Source: Isoetes taiwanensis
Taxonomy: Eukaryota; Streptophyta; Lycopodiopsida; Isoetales; Isoetaceae
Assembly (NCBI GenBank): GCA_021234155.1
Contig: JAJEKV010000041.1
Location: 4,146,829 to 4,210,828, forward strand
Direction: 5' to 3'
Length of the DNA: 64,000 nt
Below are positions 9,901-20,928 of this stretch, one piece after another; position 1 is the first letter of the stretch, and each line of letters opens with the position of its first letter. The notes beneath the pieces are model-generated. The model saw only the letters and a program-made list of their open reading frames with translations, was not told the DNA's origin and searched no databases. A program made the translations under genes and the position numbers.

Positions 9901-12900
9901 GGCGCAATGTGTGAGACCTCCAAACTTTGAACCTCCATAACTTGAGCTACAAAGCTCCAAATCGCCTGAAATTTGTTGCAGTAGGACTGTTCGACAGCCT
10001 AGAATCCATTTATGACCTCAAATGAGGTTAGAAATGTCAAACCCCATCTCAAAATGACCAAAATTGCTCAAACCCTTGAATTGTTTTCCCAAACTGTGGT
10101 CTGTCTGTAAATAGAAGCATACCCCATTAGTACCTCGCAAGTATTGCTCTCGGCTCAAAGCTAATGCCTTACTCCTAGATAGAAGTGCCCAAGAACACCC
10201 CTTTGTTATAGTCATCTAGACCTCAGCATAGCAACCCAAGTCCAACTGTCGGTACATCACCTCTGCTCATGCCAAAGACATAAACCTTGACCTAATTCTG
10301 TGTCCTTCTAATAGAGTTTGACTTATACAGCCGCCACATTGACACTCCCTATTGCCAGGATACCTAGAAAGGAGCTAGAGTCTAGAGCTGCCCAAGTCAC
10401 TCCATGTGTAGAGATTGGACTCCTCCAAACCAACTTTGCTAGGACCTTAGAGTATGCCTCAAACATCATGGAGGTTTTGCAAAACAACCCTCATTTCATG
10501 CCATACCACGCGTCCTAATGTCCATAGATTTAGAGATTATAGATATGTCTCTAGTAATGCTGCTCGAGCCATCTTGTTTGCTTATAGAGCCCAAAATGTT
10601 GTAGGAGAGCCCTTCAAGTAGACCCTTAGACTCTAGGATATACGAGCGTTGCTTTCGAAGTACAGGGCCAGAGCCACAGACGAGCTAGAGGCGCAACTTC
10701 TTGAAGACATCGAGGTCCCAGCCGATGTACAGACAGATAAGGAGAGGAGACCCAAAAAGGTAGACCCAAGAGAGGGAAGCACAACGACAAACACCTCAAC
10801 CGACAAACGAGTAGAACAGAACACCACCGGCCTACCATCAATATTCATCAAATGGGAAGAATATTTGGCAACCAACGGCATCAAGAATCTTCTAGATGGC
10901 AACCTCCCGGCTACCACGTCCACGAGCTCACATCAGAAAGAGGATCTCGACGCCTTCATCAACTCGACGTACATGAGTTTCAAATGGAAGAACGCAAGGC
11001 AGAAAAATACAGATGCAGGAAGACGTTAGACATCGATGCCTCGTTAGCATCACGAGCTAGGGCTAGAGGGCATAATCTTCCGTCGAGGAGAGAAGTCATG
11101 GCGACACAGGAGCGTATAGAAACCGGAGGGAAGACAACCACGACCTTGCAGCCCAGCAGCTCAAGCGAATGTCATGCAACGTCAACAAAAGGAGCAACCA
11201 AGCTAGGCAACCACAAAGCACCTAAGGCTGACCCGGACGAGCTTCCAGCTCCCTTGCACCAGCAGGAGAACTTTCATCGGTTCCAAAAAGTAGGACCCAA
11301 AGGACGGAGGAGACGACCTAGCCAGCAGGTACAAATCACGCAAAGGCGACCAGAAGGAGCTATGATAGGGCAATGGAGATGACCAAACTTCCAGGCACAG
11401 GAGAGGCACCTCGGAATGAAGCAAAGCCCAAGCAACAGGAGTCGCACTCAGAAATTCAACCTGCGGAGGAATGACAACGCCTGCCTATCGACAACGATCT
11501 CAGAGCTTCGAAGACATTCAAGAATGCCCGACTACAACAGCCAGGTGATCCTACTCAAACTCGATCAATGGCACCGCACATCAGCAACCTTGCAACGACA
11601 CACCGCATGTAGGGACGTTGAGCGGTCACCGCATTCCTCACGACGAACATACACAATAAGGAGGAGCATCTTTTTAAAGGGATCACATCGACGAACACTC
11701 TTCGCAACTTGAACTGACGAGCTCGGATCAGACATGAAGCTCAACAATAGTAGCAGCATCTCAAGGAATCCCGGAGTCAACCAGAACGAAGAAGATGCAG
11801 CAAAACCGAAGAATCAAACGCGATCGAGGAGGGGAAACCCTAAAGGAGTATAAATAATTAGGTAGATCTTCGTAGTTCTTTTGCCAAAGTGGATGAATTA
11901 AAATCCCAATGTAAATGCATATATGTCTATTGTATATCTCGGGTGTTCACAGATATAGTGGAGAAACATGAGTTTACAATCAGGTTTTATGGATTTAGCG
12001 CTTAGATCAGGAAGCTCCTTCACTTCGACTGCCAAATGAGGAAGCAAGAAAGCACAACTGTAGCCCAAGATCAAAATGGAAGAGCAACTACGAGGGAGAA
12101 ACGACCAGAGCCCAAGCAAACCTTCGACTCCAAACACTTCGGGAAGTGCCCTCAAGTAGAAGACCGCTCGTCCACCTAATATCAGAATAAGAGACAACAC
12201 CGGTCATGTCAAGATCATCAGCGCTGCACCAGGACATCGTCAGGGCGCAACACTACATCTTGAGGCAGCAGCAACACTTGACGAATTTATGACACGAGTG
12301 GCCTCAACAATAGAAGGAGGAACGCCCGACATCAACGAGCCAACTAAGAAGGCAACATCTCGACGACCATAATTCCACCTTGTGGTAATATAGGGTGATG
12401 CGCTATGACACGCGTATTAGATGGAGAGGCACTTACGAAAGGCACTGCGACGAGGAGATATGCCTTCAACAACTAGGTGATGGCTTCGTCAGGTACTCCT
12501 ACCAGTAATTAGAAGAAAAGAAGCCGATCGTATCTCCGACATGTGGGACATCAAACGCCCAAGGTAGAAGCATTCGACACCTTAACGACAAGGATAGCAA
12601 CTGAAGCACCTTCGGCAAAAAGAGAGTTCAAGATAATAGCCAGGCTATTCAACGACAAGAGTATATCTAAGGCAAGTACTTCTTCAACTCAAGGGTCAAG
12701 CTGCACAGATATAGGGACCCATCACCCCGACAACATAGCCAGCAGGGAGGAGAGCCATGATGCTTTACTTGTCAGAGAGACCGACATGTATAGAGGGACA
12801 AAGGTCAGGAACTGAAAGCTGGAGAAGTGCTAGCAACCGACTTCTTCCACGAGCTCCCTAGAGGCAACAGGAAGATCCAAACTGACGAGCACAATCAAAG

Positions 12901-15860
12901 CCACCGGAAGGTACCTCAAGACAAGAAGACGGCATAGCACTGTGGAACGTGACAACGTCCAAGCCATGTGATCGAGGGGATCAAACAAGGAAGATTGGAA
13001 GCTCGATGGAGAAGCAACTAGGTGAGGCGAGGCGAGCCGATGACTTGCACGCGGACTTGCATGCAACTTGGTGAATCTAAGGAGGGACGATTCAAAGAAC
13101 AACTGCAGAAGAGAACAACTCCAGAGGAGTATAGCCAAAGGAAGCGCGCACAACCTCAAGAGACGCCTCCAAATAGCTTCAAGTATCATGAAGGAGGAAC
13201 AATTACCGCCCGAGAACAGGATCAGGAAGCAAACTGAAATGTCGAAGAATCAACGACAAGCACACCTTTCGTTAGAATGCGATGCAAAGCGTGTTGTGCC
13301 ATAGCCGACAAACATTGGAGGTCTCAAGTATATCAACGAGTTACCCCGGAGTATGAGCTGACGTACAAATAGGAGGATATAGATCATCAACACCATTGCA
13401 CCAGAGGAACACCGATGACATCGCCAAGGAGTAGGTGTGCAACTCGAAGGGAGGCACAAGGGGGGCCTAATAGCTCTAGTAGTAATTGTAATTATGTAAG
13501 CTATATGTTTTGCATGTATAGTTCCCTTGTTATTCCTTCCCTCCCATAGCGTAACAGATCAAAGGAAGAGATGTCAGGCAAATTGCAGGGGTGAAGCAAT
13601 CAACATCCTCAACACGATAACGACAAGAGGACTCGACGTATGGGACGTCGATGGAGTCAGAGAAACAATATCGGATACAGAGTCGTCCTTTAGCTGCCAA
13701 GACAAAAAGTTCAAGATGAAAGATCTTTTTCAACGGCGCCACCTTAAGGCTTTTGAAAAGCGGCATGGAAGATTTCAAGTGATCAACTCCATCAAGCCAC
13801 CAGCAATGAGAGGCTTCTAACGAACAAAGTCAACCTCCGCATCAAAGAGGAGCCACTGTCAAGGAGACTGAAGTATCGAGCGACTCAGAAGAACGTACCT
13901 TGCTACTTCAAGCAGGCAACGAGCGAATGAGCTTCTAGCAAGCTCAAGGATAAATGTAGGGATGGTAACATCCAATAGTGGGATTAGAAAGCATTTCTGG
14001 ATATTCTCGTTGAAAGGATTGCCCCAATATTGAGCTAAGCGTCAAGGATTGGGAAGGAAACGCATAGGAGTGACTAAAATTATACACAATTGTTAACAGC
14101 CATCCAACGTATTGAAACCACTTGGTGAGATTGATCTCCTCGCTAAGAAGGAATCATTACTAGGATAATTGTTGACCATGTATAAATCTAGTACCTCCAA
14201 AAGAATAATCTAACCGAAAGAAAAGAAGTAATCTAACAAGTCCGGCCAACTTATTACGATGACATCAATTCGATTGGTAGGAATATTCCAAGAGTTTAAA
14301 TAACTAAGAAAGGGGGAATCTCTAGAATAATAAAAGAATAATACATGTAAGGTACATCTAAAATAAGAATTATAGTAATCAAATAGTCTTTTGAGCCAAA
14401 AGGAATTGTCGTCATGACAAAACCTTGTGGTTTAGAATCGTTCTAACTAAGTAGGTAACCCATAACTATATTTAAATAAATGATAACATAAAAGGTGCAT
14501 CCGTCTTAGATGGTTACATATGTCAGCTAAGGCTAGTAAAGTAACGCGCTAAGTAAGAAGTGTATAACCTCTTAAGGGAAGAGAAGAGATATGACGTTGT
14601 GTAGAACGTCATTGAAGGGGTGCATTGACCGACCGTAGAATAGAGTTCACTCCGGCAATGGCCGAAGCGAATAGAGCGTAAGATAGATAGATACCTTAGT
14701 GCTCAGGAGGCCTTCAACGTGCGAGACTGACGTGGTACCTAACTACACCAATGAAGTGGAGCAAAAGTATGGGAGCAATGCAACGACCAAGTCATCTCCA
14801 AATTACTCGACGCCGGCTCAATGGGTGGATGCGTTCTAGCCTCAGGTAAGGTGTGCGCATGCATTATAAGCTTGAATGTGTCTTATAGATAAGTTAAATA
14901 TAGATCCTAATAACTGCATAGAATTTGCTGTATGTATATGTATCATAGGGAAATAAGTTAAATAACAACGGTAATGTGAGGTAGCATGTTAATTAATCCT
15001 TCGCAAGGATGCAATTCCTTCCAAGGATAATGCAGGACCCAAGGAAGAGAATAAGAAGCACATCTAATTCTTGTGTATGATAATTAAAACCTTGTCTATG
15101 TAACAATAGGTCTAAATCAGGGTTATTGTTTAAATAATCGCGATCTAAAAGTCGTTAAATATTGCAAAGCTTAGAGTAAATATAATTGTACTATCGGAAG
15201 TAATGTATCCGATACTATGATAATGTTAATTCATAAACATTACCTTAGGGTAATTATGTTAATCACATGCATTAAAGGAGCCAGCAAAAATCGGCTCAGG
15301 CATGTCGATTTGTGTTTAGATTAATTTCATGTGTAGTTAAGATTAATCTCCACGCGATGCAACCCTATGCCAGGTATGGGTTGCATGCGTATTTACCGAT
15401 GATGGGACCACTACGGTGATCTCTAGGACGTGGTGTAATGTCAATGTAGGCATGACCGCGTTTCCGCTTGGATGAGTGGAAGGTAGATTAGAAAGTCTAC
15501 TTCTGTTCCACGGAAGTAGACGACCTCGAGAGAAAGGAGGTCATGGAGGAATGCATTGATAGGAAAGGCACCTTTAGCCCCATATATGCTTTGATAGGAG
15601 GAATCTATCCTTCACGCCCCATATACGGGAAGGATATCCTCCACGCTGGGCAACTAGAGGTGTAGGCATGAGCGGCATATAGGCATATAGGCGCTGTCTC
15701 CACGGCCACGATGGAAGAAGCATCCTCTTCCTACGCCGGGAGATTAGCCATGCATTCATGTAGATAGGTGGGGTGGTCAACATATAACCAAAATTTTATT
15801 AATAATTAATAATAGGTAGTGTCGACCTGCAGGCCAATAGAGCACTCCGGAGGGCAAGGA
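9900..15860 (+). other. Retrotransposon interior without recognisable coding
   Basis: Several overlapping open stretches (for example 10649-11029 and 10852-11382) are rich in charged and Ser/Thr residues and match no gag or pol motif I know. The purine-rich part from 10.6 to 13.9 kb could be a decayed gag-like or carrier region. From 14.0 to 15.8 kb there is no open frame of note. A hairpin with arms GTCTACTTC/GAAGTAGAC lies near 15500-15525. Confidence 0.6.
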
Positions 15861-15867
15861 GGTCGAA

Positions 15868-16410
15868 CTACGAAGGCTTGCAACACAAATTTTGTTGTAA
15901 TGTGTTGCAAGGGATGAAGAGTACCTTAGAAATGCAAATTTTGTATGAAATTGATAAACTTTGATAAACTTAAATGTTGTATTAAGTAAGGTTAATAATT
16001 ACCTTGCGTGGATTAAGTTATGAAGTGATAAGTTAATTGGATAATGAAATAGTACAGTAATGTCTTAAACATTACCTTAGAGTAATTTTAATAATTAACA
16101 TAGTAAGTATGTAATTATAGATATTGTAAAATTAATGCAGGATTTTAAGGTGCGAAGGCTTGCAACACAAATTTTGTTGGAATGTGTTGCAAGGAATGAA
16201 TAGTACCTTAAATAATAATTGTATATGAAAGTGTTAAATTGTGATAAACTAAATGTTATGATAACGGGAACTAATAAGTACCTTGTTTTAATAGAAGTTA
16301 CGAATTGACAAGTTATTTGATAATGTAATGGTGATAAGTGTATCGTAATAAACGTCAGTCTCGCACGTTGAAGGCGTAAGTGTGATAAGGTAATCGTAAT
16401 AAATGTGTAA
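15868..16410. repeat. ~280-bp diverged tandem duplication with hairpins
   Basis: The two halves begin CGAAGGCTTGCAACACAAAT at 15871 and 16153 and stay alignable for over 200 bp (GATAAACTTAAATGTT, TACCTTG, GATAAGTTA/GACAAGTTA). Each start forms a perfect 11-bp stem: CTTGCAACACA with TGTGTTGCAAG (15877-15911 and 16159-16193). Confidence 0.8.
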
Positions 16411-16501
16411 GTATTATAGTAGTATATCGTATGCATCAGGTTGATTGCAGGTTAGGAAGATTCCAAGGTGGGGAGACCCGATCTTTGGACGACATCATTT
16501 C

Positions 16502-16514
16502 AAGGTGGGGAGAA
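16502..16514 (+). other. Polypurine tract
   Basis: AAGGTGGGGAGAA lies immediately upstream of the right LTR and would prime plus-strand DNA synthesis. A near-identical AAGGTGGGGAGAC occurs about 40 bp further upstream, near 16465. Confidence 0.85.
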
Positions 16515-17928
16515 TGTGACGTTCGGCCACGATATAACGGTCCCGGGACATATCTTTATCTTCGCCACGTCGCAGCGTACCGCCACCCCGACCGACGTGT
16601 CTGTAGAAGCGTGTAGCCAGGCTAGTAGCCCCTAGGGGGCAACTTGCTAGGTATGTGCATTTCTTATTAATGTGCACATGCACATTTATTAAGGTGCACA
16701 CATTTCCATGTGGGCACATTTAGGTGCACACATTTCCATGTGGGCACATTTAGGTGCACACATTTCCATGTGGGCACATTTGGGTGCACACATTTCCATG
16801 TGGGCACATTTGGCCACCTAGCTATTAAAGGCAAGTGGGCCCATTCCCAATTATCCCACATGCCTAAACGGGATAATTGGAAACCCTAGCCTAACCCCCT
16901 TGCCTATTTAAGTAGGAGAACCCTAACTTGCCCATTTTTTCTCCTAGGGTTTTAGAGCTCGTTTTGGCTGCCCCTGGGGTCAAAACCGCCTCCCAGACTC
17001 TGTCTGAGCGAATTGCCCCATTAGTTTCCCTTGATTCGGGCAGTTTAGCAGGATGGTCGAGCTCAGGTCAGGAGGAGGAACTCAAGGATCAGATATTTCG
17101 TCAATTATGAACTCCTTGTATTGGGAAGGGGGGTAGAGACCTAAAGCTTGGTAGTAGATGCTCCTAGATTAGCCTCTCTAGCACACTATAGATTCGGCCT
17201 GTGCACAAGAACCCCACCTAGTTGTGGGTGAAGGGGCCAGACTGGCTAAAGAGGAGGTTCGTGTTCTGACTCTTGAACGATCCCTCTGGTGTGTAAGGCC
17301 TACCGGGGATCATTGTGACTAGGTCTAATGGCTTGCCACCTGCGTGTGGGCAAGGCATGGGCTCGGCACTTTCGTGGGGTGGTGGATATGACCTTCCGGT
17401 GAGTTCAAGTCGAATAAGGGCGGTGGCCCTCTAGTCACCTTGAGTCGGCATGTAGATCTCGGAGGGAGTGATCCCTACACCGCCCCATCGGGCCGGGAGA
17501 TGTAACCCGAGAGACGTAGCCCCTTTGGCTATGCACCCGTGAATCTGATCAGTCCCAACACTTTTCCATGAATGAATTACATGCGCAATGAACTCGGAGA
17601 CCCAAGCCGTCATCATCCCTTCGAAGTCCGAGCCTTGGGTAGGATCCTTATGTATGATGCCGATCATTGTCTATGCAGATGTTGATGCACCACCCTTCCG
17701 AGGTGGATATGTGATTATGTTGTATACTGACATGTATGTTTACGCTTCCGCAGCTAGGTAGGCCCTGAGGGAGATCGGGGGTAAAATGACCCCTTCACTC
17801 TTCCCACCGGGACTCGTTCACGGGTGCGGTGATTGTGGAGGGCCCCCCAGACGGTATGGAGCTGGTATGGGGGATGAACTCCTGTTTGTATACGGTGGGT
17901 GCACCGTATACGAGTAGGGGACGTCACA
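16515..17928 (+). repeat. 3' LTR (1414 bp)
   Basis: It begins TGTGACGTTCGG and ends GACGTCACA. It shares the four 30-bp units (16692-16811), the TATTTAAG box and the terminal block with the left LTR. It lacks the two segments noted there and diverges most in its first 100 bp. Confidence 0.9.
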
Positions 17929-18566
17929 GAAACTGAAAGTATCCAACTCGGTCATGTCCAGACACGTCTTGTACCACTGCTCAATGTCAGCTTTTTCATA
18001 AAATAGGGTGGGGTCTTCGATCATATTCATGGCAAATAGTGCCACGGGCCCAGCCGCCAGTTCCAGACCACCAAACCCCTTGTGTCCCTTGGTTACCAAG
18101 AAGGGAGGGGAGCTATCATCGGTCTTAAATGGGACCACCCCGAATCCAAGCTTCCGCTTCAGAAGTGTCATAGCACGTTCAGGAAAGGGGAGGGTTTTGA
18201 CGTTACGCTTTAGCTTCGTGTTGATGTAGGGTTGACATAGTCGGTTCAACTCCTTCATGTCTTCCTCATCAAGCACAGCCTTCTCCTTATAATAATCAAA
18301 ATCATGGCATCCATTGGATGCAACATTGCAAAACTCTGTGATGCCTTCTTCCAATGCACGCCGTCTCTTTAGGACTGTGGCGTAATCCTTTGCGTCCTGC
18401 ATTTTTGAACTTCTAGTCTTTCTTAGCAGAATTGTTCCATCCAGGATTCTGCCCTGCAGGTCAAGCGTTTCTTTGTCCGTCAGGCCCTGTATCCTTTTCA
18501 TATAAATTGCTTGTCGAACAACTTTTGGTCCGGCCTAGTTGGCAATTCTCCATTGCTGTCCTTAAG
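17929..18566 (-). pseudogene. Middle exon of the split FCP1-like gene
   Basis: On the minus strand an acceptor (TTTCTTTCCCCGCAG) precedes LKDSNGELPTRPDQKLFDKQ. A frame change near 18490 leads to a long open stretch: GLTDKETLDLQGRILDG, DFDYYKEKAVLDEEDMKELN, PFLVTKGHKGFGGLELAAG, DIEQWYKTCLDMTELDTFSF. The coding ends exactly at the target-site duplication and resumes in frame at 7470. I recognise no family in this part. The residues annotated downstream in the same frame (CDVPYSYTVHPP...) are LTR sequence, not gene. Confidence 0.75.
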
Positions 18567-18638
18567 CTGCGGGGAAAGAAAGATTGGGAAGGCTCGATGC
18601 CTTCACTCTTCAACCATTAATCTCTAATGTTTTCTCCA

Positions 18639-18646
18639 TTCCTCTG
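18639..18646. other. Left 8-bp target-site duplication of the hAT element
   Basis: TTCCTCTG here is repeated exactly at 24273-24280, the 8-bp length characteristic of hAT insertion. Confidence 0.95.
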
Positions 18647-18934
18647 CAGGGTATTTTTTAAGCGCCCTATATTTTTACAGGGCCAGAAACAACTGGCTAC
18701 TGCCCATGTAGGATAAATAACTTGGCGTAGTTTGGCCTGGCGATATTTTGCACCTTTTTGCTAAGATGGCATAACTAAACTGGCGCAACCATGAAATTTT
18801 TATTTTCCTACATTAACAAATTGGCTACGAGCAAATTTGTACTAGTAAAGATAGGAACATGCTTTGGTAGTGAAAATACGACGTCTAGTCGTAACCACCT
18901 AGGCATCTTCCCCAAATAATGCATGCAAATTGCA

Positions 18935-19510
18935 TTGCCTATTTAACATCACCCAATTAAGTGTCACTTATTTAACCTATTTAGATCGTATAACCTATTT
19001 ATTAACACCTAGTTAGATTGCATCTAAACATATTTAACTAAATGAATATATCCAACCAATTTAACCTATTTAACATCACCTAGTTAGATTGCATGTAAAC
19101 ATATCTAACAAGATGAATATGTCCAACCAATGTAATGTATTTAACCGAACCACAATTCATTGTGTTAATCGACTTGGCTTATTTAGCATCAAAATTGGCT
19201 TAACATAATGAACCTATTCAACCAATTTGACATATTTAACCTAGGCGCAATTTGACCTAGTCTATTTACCGAAGCGCAATTTGTTGAGTTACTATAACTA
19301 TTGAAACAGTCAGTTGAGGTATATGGTATGCATGATACGAATGCTCAAAAGTATTTCTAAGTTACTTGGTCTATGAGACCTATGCTCAAAAGTGTTTCTA
19401 TGCTATGCTAAGTTACTTGGTCTATGAGATCTATGCTCAAAAGTACGAGACCTATGCTCAAAAATAATAGTCGACCTATGCTCAAAAGTATTTCTAAGTT
19501 ATATTACTTC
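18935..19510. repeat. Two short tandem arrays inside the hAT element
   Basis: At about 19005-19150 a ~75-bp unit (CACCTAGTTAGATTGCAT, ATGAATAT-TCCAACCAAT, TAACCTATTTAACAT) is repeated twice with a preceding partial copy. At about 19340-19500 TATGCTCAAAAGT-TTTCTA and GTTACTTGGTCTATGAGA recur four times. Such subterminal repeats often bind transposase, but that is inference here. Confidence 0.75.
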
Positions 19511-19621
19511 GTCTAAATAGCAATTACAGAATGAAGATTTCCTCTCATATGGTATCGCCCTATTTCGGCGTCTCTTCAAAAAGGTTTGCTTGATCCGCTG
19601 TATAATCACATGCTTGAATGC

Positions 19622-20570
19622 ATGCAAACTACCTAAAACCTCGAGGATCTCTGATCATATGCTGCACTTCTTGTACAGAAATTACAGAAACTATGCTGCA
19701 CAATGTTGCACAGAAATTACAACCTGCAATTAAACTATATTATCTTACAACACCATAACTAAACTAGAGAATAGTATCATGATGGGTTCTAAGAAGACAG
19801 ATATAGAACAGAACTACAACAAATCTACAACATATCTGGCAGCAAATCCTTTCTTCAAATTAGAGTCTACAACAAATTTTTAGCAGATACAACAGAATGG
19901 AATCCTAACAATATATATGCAAGAGTTTACAATACTCTCACCATTATTTGCAGATCTCTTATTGTTAGATGAGCCCATACCTGACGAAAAGTGTGAGTTG
20001 TCTTAAGAACAATCTGTTTGGGAGCATTCAGCCCAAAATTCTTGCATATATATTTGCTAGCAAAATTACAAACCGCAAAGATTTGAGGGTTCCAACTCCA
20101 AAGACCTTTTCCATAGCCCGCTTCACGCAAGACCTTTTCTACAATATATCCTAGAGGAACCAAGCAAAGACATCCACATTGAGATGGTTGGCTCATAAGG
20201 AATATGATCCATAATTTCTTCTGCCTCATCCAACAGCCCAGCTCGTTCAAAAAGGCCAGCATTTGGTTATTTGGAAGTATACCCTCATGCTGCATCAAAT
20301 CAAAGAGTTTGAGGCACTCCATTTCATTATCAAGCAGGTGAGAGCACCCTGAAATTAATGCAGTCCACACTACAACGTTGCGTACAAGCATCCTATAAAA
20401 ACATAACATGCATCATGAGTTGCATGCAACCTACCTGAAACCTCAAGGATCTCTGATCCTATGCTGCACTTCTTCTTGATAATGTTGTACAGAAATACAA
20501 CCTGCAATTAAACTATATCATACAAACACCATAACTAGATAATAGAAAATGATGGGTTCTTTCTTCAAAC
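19622..20570. repeat. ~150-bp direct repeats flanking a PPR fragment
   Basis: Segments at about 19622-19795 and 20422-20560 share CCTCAAGGATCTCTGATC-TATGCTGCACTTC, ACAACCTGCAATTAAACTAT and ATGATGGGTTCT. They bracket the PPR-like stretch 19927-20409, suggesting a tandem duplication or a captured unit. Confidence 0.8.
19927..20409 (-). pseudogene. PPR gene fragment carried inside the hAT element
   Basis: The first third reads RNVVVWTALISGCS...CLKLFDLMQHEGILPNN, a clear PPR repeat, followed by a degenerate next repeat (NELGCWMRQKKLWIIF). The rest (QIVLKTTHTFRQVWAHLTI) faintly recalls a C-terminal E/DYW region, but the match is weak. It lies between the hAT left end and the transposase, on the transposase strand. 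It may be a transduplicated host fragment. Confidence 0.65.
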
Positions 20571-20928
20571 TGATGTCAAAACTTATGTGCTAACAAAATA
20601 TCCAGCAAAATAGCCAGAAAAAATACATAATGAACTGTTTTTCTTATGTAAGACATGGAATATAACTTGTCTCCATGGAATGTAACCAAATTGTTGTGTC
20701 AAAAATTATAATCCCAAGCCAAAACGAAATCTTCAAATAAATGTTTCCTAACAAACAAAATGTAACATAGATTTTGGTTCTGTTTTTGCCTCAGAATATT
20801 GATGACAGCCCTACATGAAAAAGAAAATGTATTTAATAAAATACGTAGAAGTATGGATACTCAATTAATTGCTGTTACTCCTTACATAAAACAAAATTTA
20901 TAAAATAAATCAGGGTTACCTTTCTTTG

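Larger units (their letters stand above)
7476..17928 (+). mobile_element. 10.45-kb LTR retrotransposon, probably non-autonomous (LARD-like)
   Basis: Two long direct repeats (7476-9143 and 16515-17928) flank 7.37 kb of internal sequence. A primer-binding site follows the left repeat and a polypurine tract precedes the right one. The right LTR begins TGTGACG and ends CGTCACA, the canonical TG...CA with a short inverted end; the left LTR start is mutated to CGTGGCG. I could not find gag zinc knuckle, protease, reverse transcriptase YxDD, RNase H or integrase motifs, so it probably relied on enzymes supplied in trans. It sits in an exon of the FCP1-like gene, in the opposite orientation. Confidence 0.9.

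Noticed and set aside
10649-11382. Possible gag protein in the large LTR element
   Set aside because: Composition is charged and low complexity in several frames at once. No zinc knuckle or gag helix pattern is visible.
17818-17928. C-terminal extension of the middle exon (CDVPYSYTVHPPYTN...)
   Set aside because: This stretch lies within the right LTR and is read-through of retrotransposon sequence, not part of the host gene.
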